From Endozoicomonas sp. G2_1 (GTDB lineage: Bacteria > Pseudomonadota > Gammaproteobacteria > Enterobacterales > Alteromonadaceae), in NCBI RefSeq assembly GCF_017744155.1, contig NZ_JAGHQT010000002.1, positions 124,001 through 188,000 on the forward strand: a DNA stretch of 64,000 bases. Direction: 5' to 3'. This document shows positions 26,275 through 35,837 of the stretch, piece by piece; the stretch's first letter is position 1; each line of letters starts with the position of its first letter. A program made the position numbers and the translations under genes. A model generated the notes under the pieces. It made no database searches, was not told where the DNA came from, and saw only the letters and a list, made by a program, of their open reading frames with translations.

Positions 26275-27745
26275 AGCCCATTCTGTAGTTAGGGGCTTCT
26301 TTAGTGATGGTCACGTCGTGTACATGCGACTCGCCCATACCGGCAGCGGTAATCTTCATAAACTCAGGCTTAGTGCGCATTTCTTCGATAGTCGCAGAGC
26401 CTGTTAAGCCCATTGATGAACGCAAACCGCCCATTTGTTGATGAACAATTGCCGCTACTGGACCTTTATAGGCAACTCGACCTTCAATACCTTCTGGTAC
26501 TAACTTATCGGCTTCGCCATCAGATTTTTGGAAGTAACGGTCACTTGAACCTTCTTTTTGGTTCATCGCGCCTAATGAGCCCATACCGCGGTATGACTTG
26601 TAATAACGACCTTGATAAAGCTCAACTTCACCTGGTGATTCTTCGGTACCAGCAAGCATGCTGCCAACCATAACGCAGTGAGCGCCAGCCACTAACGCCT
26701 TGGCAATATCACCAGAAAAACGAATACCACCATCAGCGATAACAGGAATATCAGTACCTTGAAGCGCTTCAACTGCGTTTGAAATAGCGGTTAACTGAGG
26801 AACACCAACACCGGTAACAATACGCGTAGTACAAATAGAACCTGGGCCAATACCAACTTTAACAGCGTCAACACCAGCATCAGCTAATGCTTTAGCGCCT
26901 GCACCTGTTGCCACATTACCCGCAACGATTTGTAGATCAGGGTATTTAGCACGGGTTTCTTTTACTCTGTCGATAACCCCTTGCGAGTGACCGTGAGAGG
27001 TATCAATTAACAAGACATCAACGCCAGCTGCCACTAACGCATCAATACGCTCATCTGTACCGGCACCAACACCAACGGCAGCACCGACGCGTAGACGACC
27101 TAATTCATCTTTACAAGCATTAGGCTTGCGCTCGGCTTTTTTGTAGTCTTTTACCGTGATTAAACCTTTTAGCTTGAAGTTATCGTCAACCATCAAGATT
27201 TTCTCAATGCGATGCTCATGCATTAACTCAAGAATTTGCTCGCGCTGAGCGCCTTCTTTTACTGTCACTAAGTCAGCTTTTGCTGTCATCAATTCCGCAA
27301 CAGATTTAGTTAAATCAGTTTCAAAACGAAGGTCACGACCAGTAATAATACCCGCAAGGTTGTTATCGACATCAACCACAGGGAAACCTGAAAAACCAAC
27401 TTCATCAGCAAGCTTCATCACATCTTCAATAGTGGCATCAATTGATACAGTTACCGGGTCTGAAACAATACCGCTCTCATATTTTTTTACTTGAGAAACG
27501 TTACGCGCTTGCTCTTCAATAGTCATGTTTTTGTGGATAAACCCCAAGCCGCCTTCTTGCGCTAGCGTAATAGCCAAACGAGCTTCAGTTACTGTGTCCA
27601 TAGACGCAGAAACCATAGGCACATTGAGTTCAATTTTACGAGTTAAGCGGGTTTTTAAATCGGCAGTATGAGGGAGTACCGTAGAGTGGGCAGGTACAAG
27701 TAGAACATCGTCAAAAGTTAACGCTTCTTGGGCAATTCTTAGCAT
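26273..27745 (-). CDS. guaB: IMP dehydrogenase
   Basis: GuaB oxidises IMP to XMP with NAD, the rate-limiting step toward GMP. The 490-aa protein begins with [20 protein letters not shown], carries a pair of CBS domains inserted at about 95-205 ([31 protein letters not shown]), and has the active-site loop [18 protein letters not shown] with its catalytic Cys, then [16 protein letters not shown]. The N- and C-terminal parts form the TIM barrel. Length and motif order match E. coli. It is transcribed toward guaA, divergent from xseA across 154 bp. A candidate promoter precedes it. Confidence 0.97.
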   Translation of the reverse strand: MLRIAQEALTFDDVLLVPAHSTVLPHTADLKTRLTRKIELNVPMVSASMDTVTEARLAITLAQEGGLGFIHKNMTIEEQARNVSQVKKYESGIVSDPVTVSIDATIEDVMKLADEVGFSGFPVVDVDNNLAGIITGRDLRFETDLTKSVAELMTAKADLVTVKEGAQREQILELMHEHRIEKILMVDDNFKLKGLITVKDYKKAERKPNACKDELGRLRVGAAVGVGAGTDERIDALVAAGVDVLLIDTSHGHSQGVIDRVKETRAKYPDLQIVAGNVATGAGAKALADAGVDAVKVGIGPGSICTTRIVTGVGVPQLTAISNAVEALQGTDIPVIADGGIRFSGDIAKALVAGAHCVMVGSMLAGTEESPGEVELYQGRYYKSYRGMGSLGAMNQKEGSSDRYFQKSDGEADKLVPEGIEGRVAYKGPVAAIVHQQMGGLRSSMGLTGSATIEEMRTKPEFMKITAAGMGESHVHDVTITKEAPNYRMG

Positions 27746-27794
27746 GGCAACATCTCACCAACAGGGTTATGGATAGAGGAAATATTGCGGCAGT

Positions 27795-27823
27795 ATTTTA
27801 ACCACTTTTCAAATTTAGGTAAA
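27795..27823 (-). promoter_or_regulatory. Candidate sigma-70 promoter of guaB
   Basis: On the minus strand, TTTACC (27823-27818) and TAAAAT (27800-27795) are separated by exactly 17 bp, matching four and five of six consensus bases. This puts the transcript start about 40 bp upstream of the guaB ATG. It is a pattern match only. Confidence 0.45.
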
Positions 27824-27899
27824 CTTAAAATTTTAAAAAATGTACAATAGTGGCTAATTCCCCACTTTTAGCCCCAACGCGACAAAATCCTTAACAAAA

Positions 27900-29225
27900 A
27901 TGTCACAACAACACATATTACAAGTTAGTGAACTGACTAAAAAAGTACGTTTTATTCTCGAAAGTGAGCTTAATACGGTATGGTTAACTGGTGAAATATC
28001 GAATTTTGTCGCCGCTAGTTCTGGCCACTGGTATTTATCGTTAAAAGATGCACGCTCGCAAGTTCGCTGCGCCATGTTTAAAGGCAATAACCGACGAGTG
28101 CGGATAAAGCCGAAAAATGGCCAACAAGTCTTAGTAAAAGCAAAAGTATCGCTTTACGAGCCCAGAGGTGACTTTCAGCTGATCATTGAACAGATGGATG
28201 ACGCTGGTGAAGGGCTATTAAGACAGCAATTTGAACAATTAAAAAATCAGCTCAATCGCGAAGGCCTGTTTGATTTAAGTTACAAAAAAATCATCCCAGA
28301 GCACATTGCTACGCTCGGTGTTGTCACCTCACCCACTGGCGCAGCGGTAAAAGATATTTTAACCGTGCTCAAGCGTCGCAATCCCAATATCAAAGTCATT
28401 ATTTACCCGACCCAAGTACAAGGTAATACAGCCGCAACTGAAATTAGTAAAGCTATTGAAATAGCCAATAAACGCGCTGAATGTCAGGCACTCATTGTTG
28501 GTCGCGGCGGCGGTTCCTTAGAAGACCTATGGTGCTTTAATGAAGAGGCCGTTGTCCGCGCTATTTTTGCCAGTGAACTGCCTATTGTGAGCGCAGTTGG
28601 CCACGAAATCGATACCACCCTAGCCGACTATGTTGCCGACTTGCGAGCGCCAACGCCATCTGCGGCAGCAGAATTAGTCTCAAAAGATCAATCCAGTGTA
28701 TTAAAAACACTCGCTGCGTTAACCGAACGTTTATTCACTCAACAAAATCAGCAATTGGTACGTCAACAGCAATTCATTACTCATCTTAGCCATCGATTGA
28801 GCCAAGTGCACCCTGAACAACAATTGCAAATGCAACAACAACGCAGTGATGACCTCAGCGCACGACTTTTGCGGGCACAGCAACTTTATGTCGCCAAGCG
28901 CGAAAACCTGCCAGCTGTTTTACATCAGCGCTTGCTCGCCAACTCGCCAGAGCACATTTTGAATGGTGAAAATGAACGGATAAACAATTTACACAGGCGC
29001 ATGCAACAAGCTCAGCAACACCTTTATCAGCAAAGCGTCGATAAGTTTTCCCACCTCGCTCAACAGCTGCATACCGTTAGCCCACTAGCCACAATTGCGA
29101 GAGGCTACAGCGCAGTCAAAAATAGTGAGCAAAAAATCATTCGTTCAACCAAACAAGTCAAAAAAGGTGATGTGCTGACGGTACAAGTTAGCGATGGCGA
29201 GTTTAATGCCCAAGTGGTGGATTGA
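27900..29225 (+). CDS. xseA: Exodeoxyribonuclease VII large subunit
   Basis: XseA is the catalytic large subunit of exonuclease VII, which degrades single-stranded DNA in both directions together with several copies of XseB. The 441-aa protein has the N-terminal OB-fold (LNTVWLTGEISNF, GHWYLSLKDARSQVRCAMF), the nuclease core (LGVVTSPTGAAVKDIL, IVGRGGGSLEDLWCFNEE, AVGHEIDTTLADYVAD, RAPTPSAAAEL), and the Gln-rich coiled-coil region before the C-terminal PLATIARGYSAV. No xseB is in the window. It is divergent from guaB. No obvious Shine-Dalgarno site precedes the ATG. Confidence 0.96.
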   Translation: MSQQHILQVSELTKKVRFILESELNTVWLTGEISNFVAASSGHWYLSLKDARSQVRCAMFKGNNRRVRIKPKNGQQVLVKAKVSLYEPRGDFQLIIEQMDDAGEGLLRQQFEQLKNQLNREGLFDLSYKKIIPEHIATLGVVTSPTGAAVKDILTVLKRRNPNIKVIIYPTQVQGNTAATEISKAIEIANKRAECQALIVGRGGGSLEDLWCFNEEAVVRAIFASELPIVSAVGHEIDTTLADYVADLRAPTPSAAAELVSKDQSSVLKTLAALTERLFTQQNQQLVRQQQFITHLSHRLSQVHPEQQLQMQQQRSDDLSARLLRAQQLYVAKRENLPAVLHQRLLANSPEHILNGENERINNLHRRMQQAQQHLYQQSVDKFSHLAQQLHTVSPLATIARGYSAVKNSEQKIIRSTKQVKKGDVLTVQVSDGEFNAQVVD

Positions 29226-29319
29226 TAGAAATATCAAATTTATTAAAGATAAGGCTTTGTTTATTTGACTGAAGTAATTACTATGGATTGGCTAAAACAA
29301 TTAACGCTAAGGATACATA

Positions 29320-29850
29320 ATGACAACAAATTTAGATTCAGCATTTGAAGCACCAAAAGCAGAACTCAATGACAACAACGGCGACAACCCAGTATTACAA
29401 TTTCAACGTAAATCAAGTTGGCTAGTATTTTTCTTGTGTATTATCACGTTGGGAATATATTTCGTCTATTGGTTATACACTCGCACAGCAGTATTAAACC
29501 AAGCAAGCCCCGAGAAAAAAGTAAGTACAAACTTACTATACACTTACCTTGGCATATACATTATTTATACCATATTGAGCATAATCGTAGATGGAACCAA
29601 CACTGCTCTGTCAATAGTATCAGGAGGAGTCGCTATTGCTTATCTAGTTGTATATGTCATGTTTGTTTTTTCTTGGCGCTCAGTACTGAGAGACGTAATT
29701 AACGCCAATTCAACTACTGAAAATTACGTGAATGTGAATGGTATTTTAACCTTTTTCTTCAGTTCACTATATTTCCAATACAAAATTAACCAAGCGATTG
29801 ATAATACTAGCTCAACTGAAAACCAAAACGAGCAAGTAACTGCCGCATAG
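29320..29850 (+). CDS. DUF4234 membrane protein
   Basis: A 176-aa protein with a polar N-terminal stretch of about 30 residues and four hydrophobic segments: SWLVFFLCIITLGIYFVYWLY, LLYTYLGIYIIYTILSII, VAIAYLVVYVMFVFSWRSV, and GILTFFFSSLYFQYKINQ. The first and last (GIYFVYWLYTR and FFFSSLYFQYKINQAID) match the DUF4234 pattern. The family is of unknown role in the inner membrane. It follows xseA by 94 bp, has its own good AAGGA site, and is closed by a strong terminator. Confidence 0.75.
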   Translation: MTTNLDSAFEAPKAELNDNNGDNPVLQFQRKSSWLVFFLCIITLGIYFVYWLYTRTAVLNQASPEKKVSTNLLYTYLGIYIIYTILSIIVDGTNTALSIVSGGVAIAYLVVYVMFVFSWRSVLRDVINANSTTENYVNVNGILTFFFSSLYFQYKINQAIDNTSSTENQNEQVTAA

Positions 29851-29867
29851 TCACTTTTGAAAGTTCA

Positions 29868-29894
29868 AAAAAGCGCTCTTGTAGCGCTTTTTTT
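29868..29894 (+). terminator. Intrinsic terminator after the DUF4234 gene
   Basis: Arms AAAGCGCT and AGCGCTTT with a 5-nt loop are followed by a seven-base T-run. On the minus strand the A-run becomes a U-run, so it may also serve the DUF58 operon ending at 29913. Confidence 0.88.
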
Positions 29895-29912
29895 ATCACT
29901 GGAGAAAACGAA

Positions 29913-31244
29913 TTAAAGCATACCTGAGTGTTTAACATTCAGATAAGTATTGATGAGATACGGCAATAACTGCTCTGGTTTGCAGTCGATGGTTAATACC
30001 CCTTGCTTAGCAATTCTTTTAAGGTTTTTCTGAAAGTGATTTTTTAGCTCAACGCTGCCTACGTATTGTTGCGCTGACGCTAAATTATTTATTGGTTGGT
30101 CAATAGCATCTGCTAAGCCTTGATGCTCTATATTCACTAATGCTACTAGGTGGTTTTGCTGTAACCGCTTTAACGCAGGTAATAACTCTTCAATGTCATA
30201 GTCACTTAGCGTGGTAACTAACAGCACTAGCGCCCGTTTACTGCGCTTTTTTAGCAGTAAGTTAACCGCTTTACTGTAATCGGTTGCGCTTTCATCTGGA
30301 TATAGATCGTAGAAGTGATTCATAATCTGAGAGACATTTTGGGCACCTTTTACTGCTGGCAACCAACGCTCTGTTTGATTGAAACTCTGTACACTAAACC
30401 AATCGCCTTGTTTTAACACTGTGTGGCTAAGCATTAACAAAGCGCTCAAGGCTGCATCAAAATGGCTACCTACTGAGGTATCTATTTTCATTCGCTGACC
30501 GGCGTCAAGCATGACAATAACGTGTTGATTTTGTTCTTCTTGGTATTCTTTTGAAATCAGTTTTTGTCGTTTACTTGTTGCTTGCCAGTCAATCTGGCGA
30601 ATGCTATCCCCTTGTCGAAATTCCCTTAACTGGTGAAATTCAATGCCTTCACCACGTTTTTTTAATAGCTTTAAGCCGTTGATCGCCAAATTACTGGTTC
30701 CCTTTAAACTATCGCCTTTGGCTAAGCGATTGAAGCTTGGATACACTTTGATATCTGAAGGGTTGTCTAAACGCCAATAAACTTGCCAACACAACCACGT
30801 TGACACCACCGCTAATTCAGTGCCGTATACTTGATATGCTCCTCGCTTTTGAGCTTTGAGCTTATAATTGATTTTGAGTTGCTGCTTGCTATCGATGGTG
30901 AACTGCTGATTAAGTCCTTGAGCATCAAACTCATTGGGTAGGCATTCACCAATTTGAAATTGGAGCTTATCTCTGCCCTGATTAATGAAAACTAATTCGA
31001 CCTGATGCCAGTGATTAAAACTAAACACATTGGGTAACACACGTTCGGCCGATATTTTAGGTGGCCTAACAGCTGATCGAGCGTCAAAACCAACTAAACA
31101 AAGTAGCCCTATAACAAACACTGAGACAAGAGTATCGGCCTGTTGATTAGCACCAAAAATAAATTTAATTGCTAAGACAACAGATGCCAATAGGGCCATC
31201 ACGATAATGAGTTCGCGCGTTGGCTTGATTCCTGTTCGCTTCAT
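29913..31244 (-). CDS. DUF58 protein, last gene of MoxR-type operon
   Basis: A 443-aa protein with two N-terminal membrane segments (LIIVMALLASVVLAIKFIFG, LVSVFVIGLLCLVGF), an Ig-like middle, and the DUF58 core: GIEFHQLREFRQGDSIRQIDW, KLISKEYQEEQNQHVIVMLDAG. DUF58 proteins resemble von Willebrand A domains and accompany MoxR ATPases. The MIDAS Asp-x-Ser-x-Ser is not intact (LDAGQRMK), as often in this family. MoxR-vWA pairs are thought to act as chaperones that mature or insert cofactors in target proteins or adjust the envelope. The start overlaps the MoxR stop by four bases (ATGA), showing translational coupling. Confidence 0.87.
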   Translation of the reverse strand: MKRTGIKPTRELIIVMALLASVVLAIKFIFGANQQADTLVSVFVIGLLCLVGFDARSAVRPPKISAERVLPNVFSFNHWHQVELVFINQGRDKLQFQIGECLPNEFDAQGLNQQFTIDSKQQLKINYKLKAQKRGAYQVYGTELAVVSTWLCWQVYWRLDNPSDIKVYPSFNRLAKGDSLKGTSNLAINGLKLLKKRGEGIEFHQLREFRQGDSIRQIDWQATSKRQKLISKEYQEEQNQHVIVMLDAGQRMKIDTSVGSHFDAALSALLMLSHTVLKQGDWFSVQSFNQTERWLPAVKGAQNVSQIMNHFYDLYPDESATDYSKAVNLLLKKRSKRALVLLVTTLSDYDIEELLPALKRLQQNHLVALVNIEHQGLADAIDQPINNLASAQQYVGSVELKNHFQKNLKRIAKQGVLTIDCKPEQLLPYLINTYLNVKHSGML

Positions 31245-32218
31245 ATTCTTGGCGCTTCGATACTGTTGAGTAAGTCCGCAATAACTTGCTCTTGGTCAAC
31301 ACCTTCAAGTTCAAGCTCCGCTGACAAGACCAAGCGATGGCGTAGAATATTGGGTGCGACTAACTTAATATCATCTGGAATCACATAGTCTCGACCGTGC
31401 ATTAAGGCATTGACCTTCGCCGCCTTAAGTAAATTAATGCTACCCCTAATACCTGCACCATGTAAGATCCCGTGCCACTGTCGACTCGCGGTAACAATAT
31501 CTACTGCATATTTGTAAAGTAATTCGTCTACTTCTACTTTATTGGCTAACGCCTTAATCGCCTCAATGGTACTGGCATCAATCACTTGCTCAAGCTCTGC
31601 AACGTTTTGTTCGTTAGTTTGACCACCTGTATTTAATTTCAACAACTGAACTTCATCGTTGAATGCAGGAAAGCCAAATTCAATTTTCATCATAAATCGA
31701 TCGAGCTCAGCTTCTGGCAACGGGTATGTACCCTCTTGATCAAGTGGATTCTGCGTTGCGAGCACAATGAATGGTGACTCTATTGCTACCGAATTACCAT
31801 CAATGGTTATTTGCTGCTCTTGCATAACCTCTAATAATGCAGACTGCGTTTTTGCCGGTGCCCGGTTAATTTCATCTGCGAGTAATATATTGGTAAAAGC
31901 TGGACCTTTTTTAGTGGTAAATTGTCCGGTTTTCATGTCATACAAGTTATGACCAATCACATCTGAAGGCATTAAATCAGGTGTAAACTGAACACGAGCA
32001 AAGTCGATATTAATGCTCTGCGCCAATGCTCTCACCAGTAAGGTTTTACCTAGTCCGGGGACACCTTCTAGTAAAATATGTCCGCCTGCAAATAGCGCAG
32101 TTAAGACATTCTCAATCACGAGATCCTGACCAATCAACACCTGACTAATATTCTGTTTTAGTTTGTTAACCGCAGCAAAAGCCTGCTCAGTATCAAGTGT
32201 TGTCACGTTGTCGTTCAT
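31241..32218 (-). CDS. MoxR-family AAA+ ATPase
   Basis: A 325-aa MoxR ATPase. Walker A is LLEGVPGLGKTLLV at about 53-66, Walker B ILLADEINRAPAKTQSALLE, sensor 1 VLATQNPLDQEGTYPLPEAELDRF, and the C-terminal lid carries RGSINLLKAAKVNAL. The family couples ATP hydrolysis to remodelling of a partner bound through vWA proteins; the neighbouring DUF58 protein is the likely adaptor. It overlaps both neighbours by four bases. In several bacteria, MoxR-type operons with RDD and SpoIIM genes affect envelope stress and cell shape; that role is inferred here. Confidence 0.93.
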   Translation of the reverse strand: MNDNVTTLDTEQAFAAVNKLKQNISQVLIGQDLVIENVLTALFAGGHILLEGVPGLGKTLLVRALAQSINIDFARVQFTPDLMPSDVIGHNLYDMKTGQFTTKKGPAFTNILLADEINRAPAKTQSALLEVMQEQQITIDGNSVAIESPFIVLATQNPLDQEGTYPLPEAELDRFMMKIEFGFPAFNDEVQLLKLNTGGQTNEQNVAELEQVIDASTIEAIKALANKVEVDELLYKYAVDIVTASRQWHGILHGAGIRGSINLLKAAKVNALMHGRDYVIPDDIKLVAPNILRHRLVLSAELELEGVDQEQVIADLLNSIEAPRI

Positions 32219-33393
32219 AAAGACTTCCTTAATGCCTTAAATAATTGAATATATTTAACTCTTTGCTCTTCATCCTCAGGCATTGGCTGAGTATACAACT
32301 GCATAATTGAGTTCTGTTCTTTGCCAGAAAACTGGCTAATGAGGGCTACTTTTTGTTCTAGCGTTAGCTGCATAAACCTTGGGTTGCGCTTTGCCATACA
32401 CTGTTCAATATCATTGACTAATGTTTGTTTAGCATAGTCGTGATGCTGATGGGCAAAAAAGAAATTACCCAACGCGTTAACGTGCTGGAGAAACGGCGCT
32501 TTTTGCTCTACAAAAGGTATTTTGGCGTGACCTAACCGAACGGCGACGTACCACATGCCTAACACCAATGTGCTAACGAGTAAAATCACAAGTTGCCAAG
32601 ACCAATGCCAAAATTGAGACAACCAATTCGGTGACTCTAGGCTAGGCAGGTAATAAATCGCGTTATTGGCACCAATAAGCCATAACAAAAAAGCACCGTG
32701 GTCTAAATGACGTAAGCCATAGTTACTGATCAATTCAATACTAGGCAAAAACGTAATAAAGCCATCACCATAGCTTAGCTCACACAGTAAAATGAGATCT
32801 GTTGACTCTTTTGTTTCAACTTGCTCATCTGACCGAGTTACTTGCTCGTAGTAGCTAGTGCCACTGCAACTGCTAAAAACACTGTGATACGAGAAATAGA
32901 GCTCTAGTTCGTTTTGTTCACTTTTTAGTATTAAGTTTGTCGATGGCTCGTCATTGAGCCACGTTGAAAAACCAAAGTAATCTTGATCCGATACTTCAAC
33001 CTGAGTCGCTTGTAAAATCGCGTTGTCATCTAAATTCAACTGCTGCCGATTCTTCGCCAACACATAAATCAAATGGCCGCCAGACTCTACCCATGGCAAG
33101 AGCTTTTCTGCCAGTTGTTGATGTTCCAATAATGTAGCTTCACTGATCATAATTGAACCGTTTCTAACATCTTCAATTACCAGTTCTTTTTGTTCTTGAC
33201 TAGACAAGCGCTCGATTGTTTTGTCGTATTTTTTGAGCAGCTCGATACTAGCCAAAAGAGGCTCCCTACTTGCCTTTTGCGTTAAACCAACTTCTTGCTC
33301 AACTTTTTGCCACTTAACACCAAAAGCGACATAAGCGAATAACAGCAATCCCGCACAGGCTAGGAGAATGAAAAAAAAGCGTTGTTTATCCAT
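32215..33393 (-). CDS. DUF4350 membrane protein
   Basis: A 392-aa protein with an N-terminal membrane segment (RFFFILLACAGLLLFAYVAFG) and a second one near residues 265-290 (WSWQLVILLVSTLVLGMWYVAV). Between them lies a periplasmic domain with the DUF4350 pattern: EPLLASIELLKKYD, NGSIMISEATLLEHQQLAEKLLPWVESGGHLIYV, and FLPSIELISNYGLRHLDHGAFLLWLI. The cytoplasmic tail is helical. DUF4350 members resemble glutamine-amidotransferase-like folds and occur in MoxR operons. It overlaps the upstream DUF4129-like gene by 8 bp and MoxR by 4 bp. Confidence 0.78.
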   Translation of the reverse strand: MDKQRFFFILLACAGLLLFAYVAFGVKWQKVEQEVGLTQKASREPLLASIELLKKYDKTIERLSSQEQKELVIEDVRNGSIMISEATLLEHQQLAEKLLPWVESGGHLIYVLAKNRQQLNLDDNAILQATQVEVSDQDYFGFSTWLNDEPSTNLILKSEQNELELYFSYHSVFSSCSGTSYYEQVTRSDEQVETKESTDLILLCELSYGDGFITFLPSIELISNYGLRHLDHGAFLLWLIGANNAIYYLPSLESPNWLSQFWHWSWQLVILLVSTLVLGMWYVAVRLGHAKIPFVEQKAPFLQHVNALGNFFFAHQHHDYAKQTLVNDIEQCMAKRNPRFMQLTLEQKVALISQFSGKEQNSIMQLYTQPMPEDEEQRVKYIQLFKALRKSL

Positions 33394-34903
33394 GCTGCAC
33401 TTGCTCCGTCGTAATGCGAAACTCGCTAATCAACTCTGCGATATCTTGCTCTTTGACACTTTTATGTCCCCATGCATGTTTCAACCACAAAGCAAATAAT
33501 TGCTGAAAATGTCGATTGAGCTCAGGCTCAACAACCTTAGCTAACGCGCGTTGACATTCATACTCAGTCATTGCCGAGGATAAAGTTCTCGGCGCTAACT
33601 GCTCTACATATAAAAGCGCATGCCTTAAGAGGCATGCCAACGCCAATCGGTACTTTGCGGCACCAAGCGCTTGTTCGGCGGCAAGAAGTAAATCATCCGG
33701 CCATGCTTGCTCAGTAATATCAGCCAAAAAGCTCGGTAATATTTGTTCTGTCTCTTTATCGTCTCGATATTTGACAGGCTTTGCCCGCTCAAAACCGCCA
33801 GAATACGCTTGATAATAAAGCCATAACCGCCACACTAACCACACAACAACAGCAAGTAATAATCCCCAAAAAAGGTAACCAATAAAGGGGCTAACCGCAC
33901 CAAGTACTGAGAAAAAATCCAAAATGCCTTTTAACCAATTAGTATCTTGTTTTTTATCACTAGGTTTAGGTAGCCAAGTAACTTGAGTGTCAATTAATTC
34001 ATGATCCCGGTATATATCATCAACCTGTTTTTTTACTTGAGTAAGGTACTCATTTTTTTCAAGCTTTTGTTGCTCTACTGTTTTAGTTGTCGACGCTTGA
34101 GCACTACTTTCGAGTGCATAGGCCTTATCTGGAATAGCGCCAAAGCACAGTAATATGCACGCGCCTGATACAGCAAGGCGTTGTACCATTCGTTTAAAGC
34201 TCAACTCTATATCCCAACCTTCAAGTGCAATTCTGCAATTTAAATACATCAAAAAACCGCCGGTAGTAAAAAATGGCGCAACTAAACTAATAACGATGAG
34301 GTAAATGAAAAAGTAAAGACTATCAAAGGTACCGTCGTTGAGACCTTGCCACAAAAACTGAGTATCAACTTCAACCCCTTTGGGCAACATCACAATGATA
34401 ATACTTGCTATCGCGATGGTTAACAGTAGCTCAAAGTGAACGCAAAGCAGTAACCACCAAGTTTGTTTGTGTTGGAAGCGGCCTAACAACAAATTTTTAC
34501 GCTGACTACTTGCCTTTGCTTTAAGTTTTTCCAGTTGTTCAACTGGCGCCAAAAACGCGCGATTAGGACTGAGGCGATACAAAGTCAACATCTTTACAAC
34601 GTCGATAATCCTCAGTGACTTCAGCGATGCTAGCGCCTCAGTAGTAGAACAATTCAGCGAAAAGCTTTTTTTTGCTAAAAAGTCTAACAAGGGTCTTTCA
34701 TATAAAGGCTTAAGCCACCAAACCAGCAGTGAAGAATAGCTTATCGGGAGCGCAAAATAAGCCAGTAGAGCAAACGGTAACATGACACCAAGGTATATTT
34801 TTACCATAGGCACAAAATATTTGAGGGTAACTAGCTGCGACAAGTCAAAAACCTGCCAAGGGCTTCGTTTCTCAGCAACAAAAGCTAGCTGATTAAGCTC
34901 CAT
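33386..34903 (-). CDS. Multi-pass membrane protein with DUF4129-like C-terminus
   Basis: A 505-aa protein with four to five membrane segments (LGVMLPFALLAYFALPISYSSLLVWWL, LLLCVHFELLLTIAIASIIIVMLP, YFFIYLIVISLVAPFFTTGGFLMYL, VSGACILLCFGA, FIGYLFWGLLLAVVVWLVWRLWLYY). Its cytoplasmic end, LLLAAEQALGAAKYRLALACLLRHALLYVEQ then ALAKVVEPELNRHFQQLFALWLKHAWGH, matches the helical DUF4129 pattern found in MoxR-DUF58 operons. Its role is unknown; membrane scaffolding of the MoxR complex is a guess. It overlaps its upstream neighbour by 11 bp. Confidence 0.75.
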   Translation of the reverse strand: MELNQLAFVAEKRSPWQVFDLSQLVTLKYFVPMVKIYLGVMLPFALLAYFALPISYSSLLVWWLKPLYERPLLDFLAKKSFSLNCSTTEALASLKSLRIIDVVKMLTLYRLSPNRAFLAPVEQLEKLKAKASSQRKNLLLGRFQHKQTWWLLLCVHFELLLTIAIASIIIVMLPKGVEVDTQFLWQGLNDGTFDSLYFFIYLIVISLVAPFFTTGGFLMYLNCRIALEGWDIELSFKRMVQRLAVSGACILLCFGAIPDKAYALESSAQASTTKTVEQQKLEKNEYLTQVKKQVDDIYRDHELIDTQVTWLPKPSDKKQDTNWLKGILDFFSVLGAVSPFIGYLFWGLLLAVVVWLVWRLWLYYQAYSGGFERAKPVKYRDDKETEQILPSFLADITEQAWPDDLLLAAEQALGAAKYRLALACLLRHALLYVEQLAPRTLSSAMTEYECQRALAKVVEPELNRHFQQLFALWLKHAWGHKSVKEQDIAELISEFRITTEQVQHG

Positions 34904-35837
34904 ATCGAGTCCCCTGATACAACTTATAAATCACCCACGCCCAGCACAGGCTGCCAGAAACATACTTTATCTGAGCGGGTATCGCCAGTGGTGACCAAAA
35001 GGCTTCTATCACCGCAGCAATCACCAGCATGACAAAAGCTCCGACAATTAAAGGTAACACTTTTTTACTGGCTTTTTTTACTGCATAAGCACGCGCGTAT
35101 TGCCCGGGATTCAACAGCGTAAAACCTATCTTGCAACCTGCTGCACCAGCAATAATGATTGCCGTTAGCTCAAATGAGCCATGGGTAATAACAAAAGAGA
35201 AAAACGGTTCAGAAAAGCCAATATTAACAATATGAGCGGAGATCGCGCCAAAATAAAAGCTATTAAACAACAAGGGGATTAACGCCCCAACACCAAAAAG
35301 AGCACCGGCACCAAACATTTGAAACGCGATACCTATGTTATTGTATATGTAAACCCCAAACATCAAGACATCTGAATCAACCATACGTTTGTCAGTTTGC
35401 ACACTGCCGCTGGGATCATACATGTACTCAATGTCTTTCACGTTACTTGGATCTAAAAAGTAGTAAATAGCGTCCGGGTCAAATAACACGACAATATAGG
35501 CAACAAGACCCAAGCCCCAAAATGCCAGCATTGCTGCCCATATGTAATAACGACATATAAACAATGCTTTGGGAAAATCCTGTCGAAAACTTTGCCAAAT
35601 AGTGCGGATACTGACCGTTTCGCCTTGATAAAGTTTCTCCTGACCTACACGTACAAGCTCATTTAACTTGTTAATCAACGCAGGTGAGTACTGACGTGTG
35701 CGCGCCAAAGCCAAGTCTGCGCATTGTTGACGGTACAGTTTAGGAAAGTTTGTATCTAATAACTCAGCCTGTTGACACAATTGCTCAAAGGTCTGCCATC
35801 GTTCTCTGTTTTTCTGAACGTAAAGAGATTGCTTCAT
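34893..35837 (-). CDS. SpoIIM-domain (stage II sporulation protein M-like) membrane protein
   Basis: A 314-aa protein with a helical cytoplasmic N-terminus (ERWQTFEQLCQQAELLDTN, LYRQQCADLALARTRQYSPA) and four to five membrane segments. The SpoIIM core is seen in FNSFYFGAISAHI, FSFVITHGSFELTAIIIAGAAGCKIGFTLLNPG. In sporulating Firmicutes SpoIIM helps recruit cell-wall hydrolases. In gammaproteobacteria the domain is a regular member of MoxR operons. The name does not mean that this organism sporulates. It overlaps the RDD gene by 4 bp upstream. Confidence 0.85.
   Translation of the reverse strand: MKQSLYVQKNRERWQTFEQLCQQAELLDTNFPKLYRQQCADLALARTRQYSPALINKLNELVRVGQEKLYQGETVSIRTIWQSFRQDFPKALFICRYYIWAAMLAFWGLGLVAYIVVLFDPDAIYYFLDPSNVKDIEYMYDPSGSVQTDKRMVDSDVLMFGVYIYNNIGIAFQMFGAGALFGVGALIPLLFNSFYFGAISAHIVNIGFSEPFFSFVITHGSFELTAIIIAGAAGCKIGFTLLNPGQYARAYAVKKASKKVLPLIVGAFVMLVIAAVIEAFWSPLAIPAQIKYVSGSLCWAWVIYKLYQGTRYGA

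Noticed and set aside
34893-35837. Sporulation function for the SpoIIM-domain protein
   Set aside because: The domain name is historical; the MoxR-operon context and gammaproteobacterial genes argue against sporulation.
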